Assembly: GCA_005784505.1 (NCBI GenBank)
Contig: VCAZ01000035.1
Coordinates: forward strand, 1,781,001 to 1,845,000
DNA length: 64,000 nt
Source: Bagarius yarrelli
Taxonomy: Eukaryota > Chordata > Actinopteri > Siluriformes > Sisoridae
Reading direction: 5' to 3'
Position 1 is the stretch's first letter. Every line of letters begins with the position of its first letter. The notes under the pieces are model-generated. The model was not told where the DNA came from, did no database searches, and saw only the letters and a list, made by a program, of their open reading frames with translations. Shown one piece after another: positions 35,840 through 50,800 of this stretch. The position numbers and the translations under genes were made by a program.

Positions 35840-38800
35840 TGAAAGAGGCAACAGGGTGCAAAACTGATAGAGACCCAACAGTTAGCCTTTCTGCTACTGG
35901 ATTTGTATTTCTTATATGAACAATTTCCTTTCTGCCCTGTACTTTTTAATTTAACGGTAATGTTGCCAATTCCGAGAGACTGCTGGTTATGATCTTTCAT
36001 TACATCATTCAGTGTAATGCTTGTAAATGATGATCAGCAAACCACAACGTTCTATGCTAAAAAAAATTGCAGATTCTTTAGTAACTAATTTAATTATCGA
36101 GCAGTTTAGCCGTTGAGTAGTCTAAGGTTCTCTGTATCTATCAGTAGATGACATAGTGAACTGGGACACGGCTAAACGGTGGTTTTGGCTATGACAATGT
36201 TCCATGTATAGGTTATTATGAACATTATGGCTACATGATTGCACAGACATTATTTAATTCTATAATACAAATTACATCCTTTGCAAACAATGCTACGAGA
36301 GACTATGCAAGCAAAATAAGCTAAGCTAACATACGACCGTTCTTATTAACATTTTACTCATATTGTAACACAGGCTACTTTACCTGATCGGTGGATATGA
36401 TTTGGCGGATATGGTTTCAAAACGAGGTTTATGAATTTACAGCTTTCGTTAGCTTATTCAACATATTCACACGTATATTGTGTTTTCACATTATGTCATC
36501 AATCCGGAAGTTGGTTATATTTGCGCACTGAACATAAACAACGGCACTAAACTGAACGTATCTTACAGGTATCTCCATTATAGTTGGGCATTTAGGTAAC
36601 TTAACAAAACTTAAGTTGGGTGAAAAGGCTCTACTAGCGACAGAATTTACGACACTGGTAACAGACGATTGAACTTATCAAACACACAGGGGAACCGTGA
36701 GAAAACTTTTGACGGTGATGTGTTAGTTCCCATATATTCCCGCACATTTTTCATTATTAATATTTATGTATTAGTTATTTAGTTTTCCTTTAGACAAAAC
36801 TAATAGAATAAAAAAGTGATCTCTAAGCGAATGTTATTGTTACCCATTGTTTTTACATTAAAGCCTCCCTTACCAACGCTGTAAAGATGATGCTATTGAT
36901 GCCTGGCAACAGAGTCACATTGTCCGTCTTGAGCAGCTGCATTCCGTCCTCCATGGTGAAGGCGGAGCCAACAGCACTGTGCAAATCCAGGGGGGAGGAG
37001 CCCTCATTCCCACGTAGCAGCATGTGTGTATTCTTGCAGATGACGCTAGTGGAGTTGAGAATGTTGTCGGAGGGACTACGGTCCTGTATTTCATAAAGTT
37101 CTAGAGCAGGCATGGCTGTTCCTGGCAGCGGACCTCCGGAGGGACTCACTGCGGAAAAGGAGATGGTGCCGTCTGGACTGAGACCGGGACGCCGCTGGGT
37201 GCCTGCAGGGCCAGAACGTGTTCCTGATTGTTCCCCTATAAAGTGGACGCTGGCTGCCAGCTGCTCCACACGCACAGGAACGGGCATGAGGTTACACAGA
37301 CGCAGCTCTAACTGCAGCGATGCACCAACATGCACTGTCGCCGACGCCGGCTGAAACTGCAGTTCTCGCAGCTGAGCAAATGCAGCCATGCTCAGGGATA
37401 CTCGCTGGTCTAAAGAGAGAAACGGTACAGTTTAGGTGCAAAAAAAGGTGAAACAACTACGCTAATTTACTACAAGATTTGTATATTGATTTAATGCCGA
37501 CCATCTGACCTTTGCTCTCTGGAGCCTTATCAGCAAAGGTAAGAATCTCCTGGCAGAAGTGTTTTCTTTCTTCATCTGTCAGGTTCTTATCACTGGCTAG
37601 CAGGGCACTTGTCTGTAAGTAGCTGGTACAGAGAGTTAAGGAACTCAAACAATCTAAACATCTACACAGGGTTGATTTAGTGCTTTCTTACCAGTCTGGA
37701 CACAAGGACAGACAGGCAGATGACATAGATACATACAAAGATACATACACCATGATACTAACCCTAACCTAAATTAAATACACCTGAACAAGCCAATTAA
37801 GGTGTTGCTAAAAACTTACAGGCAGGTGTGATAAGGCTTTTGTATTGTTTTACAGGACACCGGCCCTCCAGGACCACGTCTGGTGACCTCTGCTCTACAA
37901 CTTTCTACATTTTCTCAGCAGCATTTCTGATTACGTTTTAAGGTTTTAATATGTTTCTAGACAAAATGCAAAAATTAAAGTTAATACTTATAGTTAATTT
38001 AAACGTTTTTTTTTTTTTAGTTAAAGCTTTCACTTTTAAAATGTGACATTTTTGATTCAACAAGTGCTACGCAAACATTTGCTAATTTAATGTGGTATAT
38101 CATGTAACTGCACTAGTATACCTTACGAATAGCGGTGCAACTGATCGCTGTTGAGCCGTACGGATCACGACCCACGGTTCAGCTCAACTTAAGCTGCCAA
38201 TTAGTCGCTAATTTTTTAACTTGCGGATTTATATTTTTAATTTAAAGCTTTAATTTTAAGTAATTACACGAATCAGCAGGGTTCACATGACCGGGGCGTG
38301 TTAATCCGTTAATGATAGCTAGCGGAAAAAAATAACAAGTCTACCGCATTATTCTAATCGCATGTATGGGAGCATTTTGGCTTCACAGGCTAACGCGAGA
38401 ACCACATCTATCAGAAAGTTTATCGGTGTGCGATTATGCCGGAAATTTACAAACAAGAGTTATTTAATGCATCATCTTTTGCTATCAGCACAGACAGGTG
38501 GAAGTGACGTAACCGTGACTGCTCATTACAGCACAGCGAAGTGGGAGATGTGAAGACATGCCCTCTTTATGAAATCTAGGGGAGGTACTGACAGAAGCCG
38601 TAGCAGAGTGGAAGTTAAAGAGATACAACAGAAACCATCGTGACGATGGCGTTAGAAAATAAATAAATGCAGTGACAGCAGCTCGACTGGCCATTTCAGT
38701 TTCTATCGAAAGGCTGTTATCCACAGCAGGAGACAGAGTGACTGCTAAGAGGTCCTCTCTCTCCACAGAGAACGTGGACATCAAATGTCATAAGTTTAGG

Positions 38801-41800
38801 TCTGTTTTCAGGTCTTAGGTTGTTTTACACGTTAAACTTTAATAACTGAGGAGTGAATGTTTTATTTTAAAAAGTTGTTAAGTTGGTAATTAATTTATTT
38901 AATTTTTTCTAAAACCATACATGCCATAGGATTATAGATTTTTTGTAATAAATGCAAAGCAAAATTTATGTCTTTCCCCTTTTTTTGACCGAAAAACGAT
39001 TGAATATGTGACTCAAAAACCATGACTTAATCCGAACCGCAAGTTTTGTAATCCATTGCAGCGCTACTTACGATCACTACTTACCAGGATATTTCATACA
39101 TAACCTTTAAGTATGAAGAAGACTTACCTCTTTTCCCCTCTCATTTTCCTCAGTCATCAACCCTTCCATCTTCTCTGTACACTGTGAGTACCTTTCCAAC
39201 CCGATCCTTAATAACCCTAACCTGCTGCACATCCTACCCATCTCGATCCCTCTGCTTTGCTAACCTGTAGTCTTTCTACATTTACAGCATTTGGCAGACG
39301 TCCTTATCCAGAGCGACATACAATATTCCTTGTTATACAACTGAGCAATTGGGGGTTAAGAGCCTTGCTCAGGTGCACAGCAGTGGTGGCATGGTGGAGC
39401 TGGGAATCGAACCCGGGTCCTCAACTTAACCACTGCGCTACCACTTCCCCCCCCTTTTCTCCTTATCTAGTGTCTAACCTCGTGTACAACTCATCATTTG
39501 CCTTCACTCTGTCCCGCAAATCCGTGTATTCCTGTCTACTTTGCTGTCCTTTCCATGTCCCACTTCCTCTTGGCTAACCTCTTCCTCTGTGTACTATCCT
39601 GTTCGTCCTCATTCCACCTACATGTAAACGTCAGTAGTAGTTTTGGAGCCTTGTTAAGGATACTCCTCTGTCTGCTGCAGCTGTTTCTGACACTCTGCAA
39701 TTTGCTTGCGTGTGTGTGTGAGAGGCAAGCTCCAGCCTTCTGCTGTGTATGACTTCAAAGACTCCTGCAGGAAAGTCTTTGCTGTCTGGGCATCACCTTT
39801 CCTCCTACACAAACACACGTAAAAGCTTTTTTAGTTACTCGGTTGTGTTAAAAAAAAAAAAAAAAAAAAAAAGGGTTGAATTGATACACCAACTGAAAAT
39901 CACTGACATGTAGAACTCAGCCAAGCTCTTTCCCACCAGTCGAGCTGACCGCAGCCTCCCAATGGCCCTGTACATCTCCAGAGCAGCATGGGACAACTCC
40001 TAGTCAAGGAGATACAGAGGTGTAAATAAGGGGTCTAAAGAGTCGGGAAGACAAATCAGACCGACTGCACAGTATTAAAAAAACATTACCAATTAGATGC
40101 ATTAAGAATTTAGGTTTATTTGGAATGTGCACATAACTATTAATTCAAAGTAAATACATAAACAGCAGCTCAGTTCTTACCAAATAGTGTTTTCAAAGGA
40201 TTCCACTGATGATAAGGCTTCTTTAAGCTTTTTATATGGGCTCTGAAGACTGTTGGCTAGAAGACAATAACAAGAAAATGTTACATCTTTCACTAATACT
40301 AGCATAAACTAGTAGAGAACTACTAGATTCAAAAAGGTAATAGTTTAATTAATAGCTTAAACGATTTACTTAAAGGTTACACAATTTGTGTTTTATATCT
40401 TTAGTGCATTGTAACAGTCATAAAATTAATATAAGTATATTAAGTATAAGTATATTCAATTCATTGTCATTGTGCAAGGTACGTGTACAGAGCCAATGAA
40501 ATGCATTTTCCGCATATCCCATCTTGGTGGGTTGGGGTCAGGGCGCAGGGTCAGCTGTGATGCGGCGCCCCTGGGGCAGGGGGGGTTGGGGGTCTTGCTC
40601 AGGGACCCAGCAGTGGTTGGCTTGCTGGAGGTGGGGCTTGAGCCCAGGTGTTTCTGGTCTTCAGATTAACAACTCAGCACCTTAACCATTTGAGCCACCA
40701 CTGCCCCCCTATATATACAGTAAAACCTCGGCATATAAATTCCCTTTTTTACGAATTTTTGCCTTAAGAATCTAAAATTTGCATCAGCATTTTCAGCATA
40801 CCAACAACGGACCAAATGCCGGCTAACTTGCGCGTACGCCTGCGAGCTATTTAAAACTTGTGAAGCCAAACGGAGCAGGTTTGCGTATTTTTTCTGTCAG
40901 CGAAAAATGTTTCCAAAGAATCAACCTAAAACACAGACGTTGCCTTCAGCATGTGTTCAAAAGTTTTGTGATTTTTCACACTTTTGTTGCAGACCAATTG
41001 ATGGCGTGGGTCTATTTATTTCATATTTTACTTCATTTGCATGTCTATTTTAAAGGTTTTATATGTAAAAGTATGATTATAGTGTTGGAAATTGGTAATA
41101 ATGGTAAGCTTTATGGCTGGTCTAAATCAATTATCGGTCTTTACATTATATCCTATCGCATCCCAAATTATATCGAATCGCAACACAAATTTGTGTCTTA
41201 AAAACTCGACACAAGAACGAATTTAATTTGTGTGCTGAGGTTCCACTATATCTCAAGTTTGGTAAAGGTAGTTTGTATAAAGCAAAACTGGAATTACTAT
41301 TATTGGTTCTGATATTTTTCAGTAACATTAAGCCTGTAGCAAAACTAAAGTGTGGCACAGCAAACTGGTTAACTTTTGTCATGTAAAAATGTGTAACTTT
41401 AATTTTAACCTTTCTTTTAGAATTTCTTATCAGTATAAAAGTATAAACAAACATACTATTCAATATGAACAGTAAAACTAACTGAGCTCTTCCATATGAC
41501 AGACCTGTCTCTGGTCTCTCTTTGCCAAGGCCTGCGAGCAGGTCGACAGTACGGTTCAGCTCCTCGGAGTTGGGCCCGTTTTCCGAGACCAATCCACACA
41601 AACAGCCCAGAGACTTCAGCTGAGGGAGATTAAACAAATATGAGATGGACTGAAGCTGCCAGTTAACAACTGGCGTCAAAACAACATGACAAATCAGAAA
41701 CACTTGGTTGTACCTGTCCATCATTATAACTAATTACCTGTTAAGCAAAATAAAATATCCTGTTTCTTTTCTATTAGCAAATTAGCTGCACTATGTGGTT

Positions 41801-44800
41801 TGTCATCTGTCATGGTTTAAAAAAAAAAAAAAGGTATTTTAAATACAAGGTGCCAGCCGGATGAGATCCGTATCCACGGTGGTACCTTTGTTTTTGTTCT
41901 TCGCAGTGTCATGTTTTAGTGCCATAGCATAAAACAGAACGGGCTAAATGTCATACCTTCTCTGTAGCGTAACTCCATAGACCCACAGTGTGGGAAAAGT
42001 TGGCCTCCAGCTGGGTGCGATCGCAACAGCCCTCAATTCTATGCAGCACCTCCAGACAGCTGAGGAAAACCCAGCAGTCCAAAGCCCCCTGGAGAACAGA
42101 CACCTGCAGAACAGTAACAACAGCAATCAGAGCTCAGATGCAAAAACGGCACAATGTTATAACAAATGTACACTCTGACTTGCTGGTTTCTGATGTATAC
42201 CTATGTTGCAAATGTTATACAACTGCATTAATAAGAAACCATCACACCAACACAGAATGCTTATGGCTAGACAGTACCATGGATGTGTTGAAAACCTAAT
42301 ATGGTCCATCACCCACATAACATTCATCCAAAGGCAATGAGAGCGTGTGGCTATTACTGATAAAATGACCAATAAGTCCACGATTACACACACAGACACA
42401 CTGACCTCAAGTAGACGGAGCTCTTGAACACAGTTGTGAAGCAGCTCTAGAGCTCTCTGTGTGACCTCCCAGGGCCTCTGCAGGAAGATAAGCAGCGTGC
42501 ACTGACGAGAGAACAGGTAGCTGCGCAGGTCGAGCAGGCTAGCCTCGCCGCGCTGGATTAGCTCCCTCTTCTCCATATCTATCGGTCTGCGCAGGAGCAG
42601 CCCGTTTCCAGTTTCGCACCGGCTGGCAAAATGAGCCCAGCCAGTTGGCTCCGTCTAATTATTATGCAATAAAGTCATATTTAATTTGGAATATCAAGCG
42701 ACGTTTAGTAAAATATGTCAACATACATTTATATACTGAATAGTCATATACTGACTATTGTGAATACATGTTTGATGACTGTACCTCCTGCGCCGGAATT
42801 AAGAACATACTGGGTGAAGAGGGCGTCTAACTCGTCATACTGCACCAGTGCGTCTTCATACTGCTGTAGCATCTCGAACACAAATGCCAGCTCTTCCTAC
42901 TCATAGAAAAACCCAATAGGCACCACATATGATTCATTCTTGCATGTCTAATGATAGAGAGGTAAAAAAAATGACCCTATATTCATTTATTTTATTCTCA
43001 GGGGTGTAAGTGAAAATTAATTAGTCACTTTTACAGAAATTACCGAGAGCAAAAAAGCAGAAGCCTTTTTTTTCCCCCATAAAATACACACAAAGTCCTG
43101 TTGCATAACCCAATTCAAGATAGAAGGTATTTTAAAAATGTACCTGGACCATGAAGTAATCGCAAAAGCTCCAGCCGGGTTCTGTGCGTTTCTCCCGCAG
43201 TGTGCGCATGTCGTCTTCGAAACGACCCAGGTTTTTAGTGAAGGACATTAGCAGCAGCGTGCGAAGCTTCGTCAGGAAGGAGTTCCACGACTCCTGAGAG
43301 CGAGATGATTCTTTTAGCGGATCCGATAGAGAAACACACCTGAAAGAGACAGAAATGAAATATGACAGAAGTATCTGCATTGTGTTCTCACAATTTCACA
43401 GCAGTTTAATCATCTCTCCGCTATGTTAGGTTGCCGCAGTCATACTGCACTCAATCACAAGTCAAAGTATAGCAAGAGGTTTGCATTAATAACGTCGTAT
43501 TTTTCATTTTTGTAATAAAGGGCAGTTTATCATACTTGTATTACAATTTAATTAAAGCCGTACGCTTTGCTCATCATGCTGAACTGCAGCAATAACAGAA
43601 TAAACTGAGCAACCGGGGAAAATTTCTCTTGCCCAGTGGAAAACACTGAGGAAAGCATTTCCCATCACCAAAACTGCTGAGTCGTTCGAATCTGAAAGAC
43701 TGAACAGTACAACATCTTAAAGCCTAAGTGCTTTGTCCTCTAATAAAGAGTGAATGATGTACATGCTCACTTTACATCATAGGAAGCGTACGAGTCTGAA
43801 AAATATTTCAGAATGCCAGTTATATTTTAGGTTTCTGCACCTACTGAACGTTCATGTCTGAAAATAAAGTGCTAACAAGTTCCACTGATAAAAGCTTAAA
43901 CTAATTAAAGGGCAAACCTTCAGGCTTGATTCGAGATACATTATATAATCAATGACGTAGCCTAAACACGATACGCCATGTAACTTAATTGCACAATCAG
44001 CAATTCTGTAAGAAATAATCACCCTCTTCAGGACAACTCAATCCTAAACAAGCAAAACCGGTCTCGCATGAGAATTCATTAAAGAGAATACATATCTTTA
44101 GTGCAACACATTCATAAAAGACATTATTATGCAGTAGATTGAATTGCTGAGAACAATCTGAGAACTCCTCCGAAACGAACCATACATGAGTCATGCCTTT
44201 AAAGAGCTCTGTTGTGAAGTCACAGGACTGAAATAGCGCCGGCCTGGACAGTGTTTCTAATTTAGCACAGTACAGCAAGACACTTCATCAACAGTGCTGT
44301 TTAGATCAGATAGCACAAAAAAAAGATCAAAGCAGCACCCATTTACACCTAAGAAACAGGGCAGGCAGTCTGACCGACAGCTTTAAGGGATTTTGGGTGG
44401 ATTTGTAGCTGCTGCTGGGATGCTCTCACCTGTCACTCTGCTTGTTGCAGAAATCGTTGCGAATCTTGTCCATGATGGAGGTGCGTGGCAGGATGTTGGT
44501 CTTGTTCTTCTTCTTGCCGTCGCTTTCCACAACCACGATGAGCCAGTCGGCTGAGCCGTGCAGCTTCAGTACGCTCTGCCAGCGCTGCATGTCCTCCTTC
44601 ACTGAGGCTTTATACATCTCCGTATCCTGGTTCATAAACAGGACAGATCAAAAAAATGTTTGAAAAATATAGAGAGAGATTAAAAAAAAAAAAACTAACA
44701 TAAGCGTTTCATCATTGATATTTTTTATTCTAAAGATTCACCAGTTTGCATAAAATGACTTCCTGTTTTCATGGAATTTAAAGATGTACTGATGCAGGAA

Positions 44801-47800
44801 GTAAACTGTAAATAAAAACATACATCAGCTTGTAAGTATAGGATGTCTTTACGAAACCATCATCAAAATAGTGAAAAACTTTACAATATTACAAAAGATG
44901 ACATTACAAGTATTATTATTAATACAAGCTAGAATTGTACAACCACTTATCAAAGTATATTATACTAATGCTAAAACATACTGTGAAATTCACCTTAGTT
45001 GAATAACAATAAAACAATAAAGTGTGATTATTAAAACATATATAATTTATATATGAATATGGGAAAAATACACTATATTAGACTATATATATATAACCTG
45101 TAGGTTATTTTATACAGCGTATGAGGTTTCTATAATCATAAAGACACAAACTTGTTTCACTGCTGAAGATGATATTTTTAAAGAACACGTTCATTTGCGA
45201 GACAAAGTTTTATTCATTAATGTGGATATATTTATTTAGTTCTTTAGACGTATAGGGTTGTTTAGAAACACATTTACAATATAATAACAAAAAAGGAGGC
45301 TTTAATGCCCCTTTTGCACGTGTTTAGAAGGTCAGTGAAAACTAAAGTACCCAGAAAGAAACCCAGACACGTGCAAGAACATATGATGGTTTTATACCAT
45401 AGACAGGTTTTATTTTTAAACCATGTGAGCCTTTTCCAAGTTCATGGAAATGCTCTCGAATGATGTTTGGCTGTAACTAAAACCAAGACTTACACAGCAG
45501 TCGGTCCAGTAGATGTGCAGGAAAGGGAATGTGAGGAGAGCTTTGTTTCCCTCCTTAGGAAGCAGCTCCTCTTTAAACTGGACAAAATTGGCTTCTAGGT
45601 GTATCATCTTTGGTGCTCGGCCATAGGACCTGGGAAAAAAATGAAGCACACATCAAACCACATAACCAACGTCTGTTCATACTTCTGGTTCTTTGTATTA
45701 AAAATCCATCTTAAGCCTCTAGTCTGGTGTAACGGTTCCTGTGAGGTTTCTAGTGTTACACTGGATGGGTTGCTATTCATTTCCCGGAGGTGAAGCCTAA
45801 AATGGCACATAGCTGCAGGATTAAAGGAGTACTCAGTTTGTGCTGCTCTGCATAACGGCCTTAAAACCAGCAATAACCTTTTTGCTGTTTTACCTTCGGG
45901 GCAAAAGAGAACAGATACACGTAAAAACGTTAGAGCTATTTATCAGTCAAAAGGGAGTCTCCGGTAAAAAGCAATAGACACTTTGGGTTTAGGGTTTATA
46001 CAGTCAGCTTCTGCTGTTCAGTTTGCTGATTAAAGACGACTAACTCTTCAGAACCATAACAGTAACTTTCATTTGGAGCGTAAAATTTCAAAGGTTGTCA
46101 ACAGATTGTGTAAACAGCCGGGATGGGTGAGTTCTGAATATAAGCAGGCTACTATTTTTAGGCCTGAGGTGTCCTTGACTACCCCATAACGATCAGGCTT
46201 TATTTGTACCCGAGAATACTCACTGAAAGACGGCATTAAAGGACCTCACATTGATAGATCATAATTATTTTCGTCTCAGAAGAAGTGCAAGGTCTCTGGC
46301 TGATTCTATTACAGAGAACACACTCTGGGAAAAATAATCTACACCACTGACTACTTAATGTATTCTAAAGGGATCCTAACGGTTGGGTTGTTTGACGACA
46401 CAGTATTGATTTAAAAAAAAAATATTACCGCTTTAAAATAGCGCAAATTTTAATGTCTTGATTCTGTTTAGTCAATGTTTATTTATATATTTATTTTAAA
46501 TAGCAGCACTAGATGTTTTATGTTATCGCTCTTTTTAAGTTACAGTAACCGTAAATGTAATAAGGATTTGTATAGTGAAAAATCAACAAATACATGTATA
46601 AAAAAAAACATGTAAAAATTGATACGAGGTGAATATTTTCTGTGGGAAAACATTGGCAGCAATTTTAATTATTTTTTTTTTATTAGTCACATCTATAAAT
46701 TTTCAGATATAAATGTGGTTTGCAATATTAAACGACAGACTATAACAGGATTGTATTAACCAAAGAGTCAGTGTAGTAAAATAAAAGAATATTACGAAAA
46801 TGACCCCGTGGCCCATGTAAACATTAAGCGCAATGTAGGCGGGTGTCCTACTACTTCTGCCCCGATTCAAAAGTACCCATATGATGGACACTTTACTACC
46901 CTATGAGTAAAGTGATTACAAGATAGACAAGATATCAAGATAGACAAGTCGTCAAATGTGGAAATGGCGGAACGCGGAGACGTAGAACTTTTCAAGTGCT
47001 AAAAGTAGCTTAAAGATCACTTAAAAAAATAAACACTGTTGTTGTGACGCTGTATAGCAGGTATCAATATAGAAATGGTGGAAATGGTAGCTTAGAATTT
47101 ATTCATTCATTTATTTACTTACTTTTTTTAACACATACAAGAAATCTGGGGGAAGTGCTGGCTCATGCTTAAGATGTAGGACTACCAACATGTAAATTGT
47201 GGGTTCGATGTCCAGCTCCATCAAGCTACCACTGAGCAAGGGCCCCTGAGCAAGGGCCCCTGAGCAAGGGCCCCTGAGCAAGGGCCCTAATCCCCAATTA
47301 CTCAGTTGTATAAATGAGAAATGTACGTCGCTCTGGATAAGGTTCATCTGCCAAATACTGTAAATGTAAATATTTAATTAAAAAAAATTATGGTGTATTA
47401 TATGCGATAGATTTTTTCAGGACTATTTTTTACATGTACAAAATATATTTCAGATCTTGACCTACACTAGACCATCATAACTGATTTACCTTTCGGTGGA
47501 ACTAAATTGCCCGAACGTGTAACAGCATGACAATGCAACTGTGCACACATCAAGTTTTATGTAAACATGGTCACCATGTTGGAATTAAAGCACATGAAGG
47601 ACCTGCATTCATTTTTGACCTCAACCTCACTAAACACGTCTGGCATGAAATAAAACACTGACTGCACCTCAGGCATTTTCTCCTGCCGCCATTGCAATAA
47701 TTTACTAATGCACTGTATCGGAGGTTATTATAACAGCACAAGATGGTTATAAATCAGGAAGGAGTTTGATGGCCAGGTGGCCAAGGCCTCTGATTAGATA

Positions 47801-50800
47801 AGATATTTTGCAGGTGCACTAACTAAATGGATATAGACGTGTGTATACAGGACATATCTATGAATACACACTCCGCTGTCCCCCGGATAAGGATGGGCTC
47901 CTGACTGAGTCTGGATTCTCTCATGGTTTGTTGTCTTGCCACGGTTGCCGCAGTCTTGCTTAATAAGAAAAATAAATATGCATTTTTTTTTCATTTAAAT
48001 TTTATATTTGTGTAAATAATTCTATAAATAATTTCTGTAGCTGCTTTAAGACGATGTCTGTGGTTAAAAGCGCCATACCAATAAAACTCAATGTCCACAA
48101 AAGAGCAGTACCTTCCTTAGGGGTGTCCAAACTTTTTTAAAATAGGAGCCAGATTCAATGTTGGGGTCCGGCCCCTTCTCATTCATTATATATAAATATA
48201 TAATTATACATAACAATAAACAGACAACCCTTAATTTAAGTTTAGTGTTTTTATTGTCAGTGGTTGTCAGTCACACTGTATAGGACATGAATAGGAATTG
48301 TGTTTAATGTAAATTATCCAATAATAAAACAGACTATCAATTTATATTTTAATGAGTTTTTAATAACATTTTAAAGAGAATATGTAAATTAATTAATATA
48401 TAGATAAAACATGTATACAACTCTGACGGCACAAGTACAGAAGAATAAGGTATATAAACCGGCTCGGCGCGACTTACAAAACAGAGAAATACACAAACAT
48501 CTGTAATTATGGCCTGCATGTCTATATTAATACTATAAAATAACTGATATGAATATACTGCAAGAAATTTCAGATTACAAAGCAATTTTCCTCTGGGATT
48601 ATTAAAGTTCTTTCAATCTTCTGCCACAATACCCCAGTTAGAGTTACTACAGTAAGTCTATTGTAAATATTAGTGAGATGTGGGCTGAAAAGTATTCACC
48701 GGACAAACGCTCTCATGTTCTGTTCAGTGGTCACATGATCAAAATCAGCGAGTAAGCGCATTTGTTTTGGGATCGGGGTTGCGCTGTCTTTAGACAGAGC
48801 TAATATTAGTCCGTTCTGCTTTTTTGTGCGTTCAGGATTTCTGGTGCGCTAAACAAATAAACACGGCTTAGAAATGACCAAACTGGTCTTACTCAAGTGT
48901 TACTGCTACATCCGACCTAAAACTCTGCGCTGTCACTTGTCACGTGTTGACATGCATTTGTAAATTATGCTTAGCGGGCCACATATAATTTCAATATACA
49001 AGATTGACATTAGTCCACGGGACCTACGGGCCGGACTTTGGACACACCAATCAGAGATTTTTTTTTTTTACACCTTAAAGCTTTTTTTTTAATTATTATT
49101 TAAAAGGGACGATTAATTTACAGACTTACCTCCTCCACTCCATAGGCTCCCGGGGAAGCTGCTGTGCCAGGAGGCTATAAAGAGCATTTAAGAGGTTTTG
49201 GTCCCCAGCACCTAAGCATAAAATAACAGAACTCATATTTATTATGCTACAGACAAGTTTCTGTTTGCTTTTTTGCACATGTTCCTCGTTAACACAAACA
49301 CTTGTTAATAGTAAATGCCCCCTACTTTCACATCTGCACTTAACGCAACTGCAACAGCTACCCGCTCGCTAACTGAATATGATATGCAGTTGTGTAGACA
49401 TACAGGTGGAAAAAAAAAGAGGTGTTTGGGCTCCACCCCAGCATAAAGGGGGATTGCTACACCTTTAGTAAAGAAACACTGGGGTTTGGTTTTTACACCA
49501 CAAAGATATGCACATATCTGATAATAAATTACTGATACTGCAACATTTACATTACACACTCATCATCACTACCCTGAGATTCTATTCAGAAGATGGTTGC
49601 CTAGGTAGGCCAAGCTTTTGGCAGTGTTTCCACTCATTAGATAAAATCTGTCCCATTTGGGAGACAGCATAAGGGACAGCTGCTGTCTAAGCTTTCTTAT
49701 TTTAGACACCCTCGCATGTGTCTCATTTGATCGCAGGCGAAGCAATTCTTCCGTTAACTAGCCGGCATTCGGAAAAAAAACTTGGCCGATAAAACACAAT
49801 AAATTGAAATGCAATAAATGGTTCCTGTGTTATAGCACTTTAATCGGCATGTCCGTAAAGATAACGTGGAATCACCAAATCCATCATTAATTACATCTGT
49901 GTCTCATAGGGTTAAACAAATGTCCTGACTGATATTTGATTATTCCCTGACATTATACACAAGTGTGGAAAGTGTTTTTTTCACTTTAGTTAAAACAACA
50001 AAAGGATTCGGTGGATTGTATTGTCTTATTTACGATATTTCGTTTGACTTTACTGGCTGTCTGGGCTTTATGAGTCATCCTGCAGTTTTTAATTGCTGTA
50101 TCCGCTCTGAACTGAAGACGACTTCCATATAAAAGACTTTACTGACGTTGAAGCATTGAATTAGAAATTCTAACCTACCGTCACCTACCAATGACGTTAA
50201 AATTAACAGGAAAATTGGAAACGAGTGCCGAGGACATGGTTTAACAGGTGAGCAGTTACATTTCTACCAGTTACACTTATCCAGAGTCACTCACTTTTAT
50301 CTCATTTTGACCTAACTGAGCAGTTATGGGTTAAGGGCCTTGCTCAGGGGCCCAGCAGTGACAGTTTGAATTGAACCCATGAATTGGGGAAGTGTTAGCG
50401 CAGTGGTAAAGGTGTTGGACTGCTAATTGGAAGATCAGGGTTTGATTTCCAGCACAATCCACTGCTGGGCCCCTGAGCAAGGCCCTCAACCACCAATTGC
50501 TCACCTGTAAGTCACTCTGGATAAGGGCGTCTGCCAAATGCTGTAAATTTAGTCCAACATCTTAACCACTGAGCCACCACTTTACTATAAAGTATATTAA
50601 CCTCAAAGATATTTACATTTCTGGTATTTTGCAGATGTCTTGATTTGGTAGCTCACCTGAATGGGAATATTGTTGGATTGGAAAAGTGTGCAACGTTATC
50701 AAATTCAATACAGCAGTCATCTTAAAGTGGTAGCTCAGTGGTTTAGGTATTGAACTGCTAATCAAAGGATTATAGGTTTGATTCCCAGAAACACCAACCT

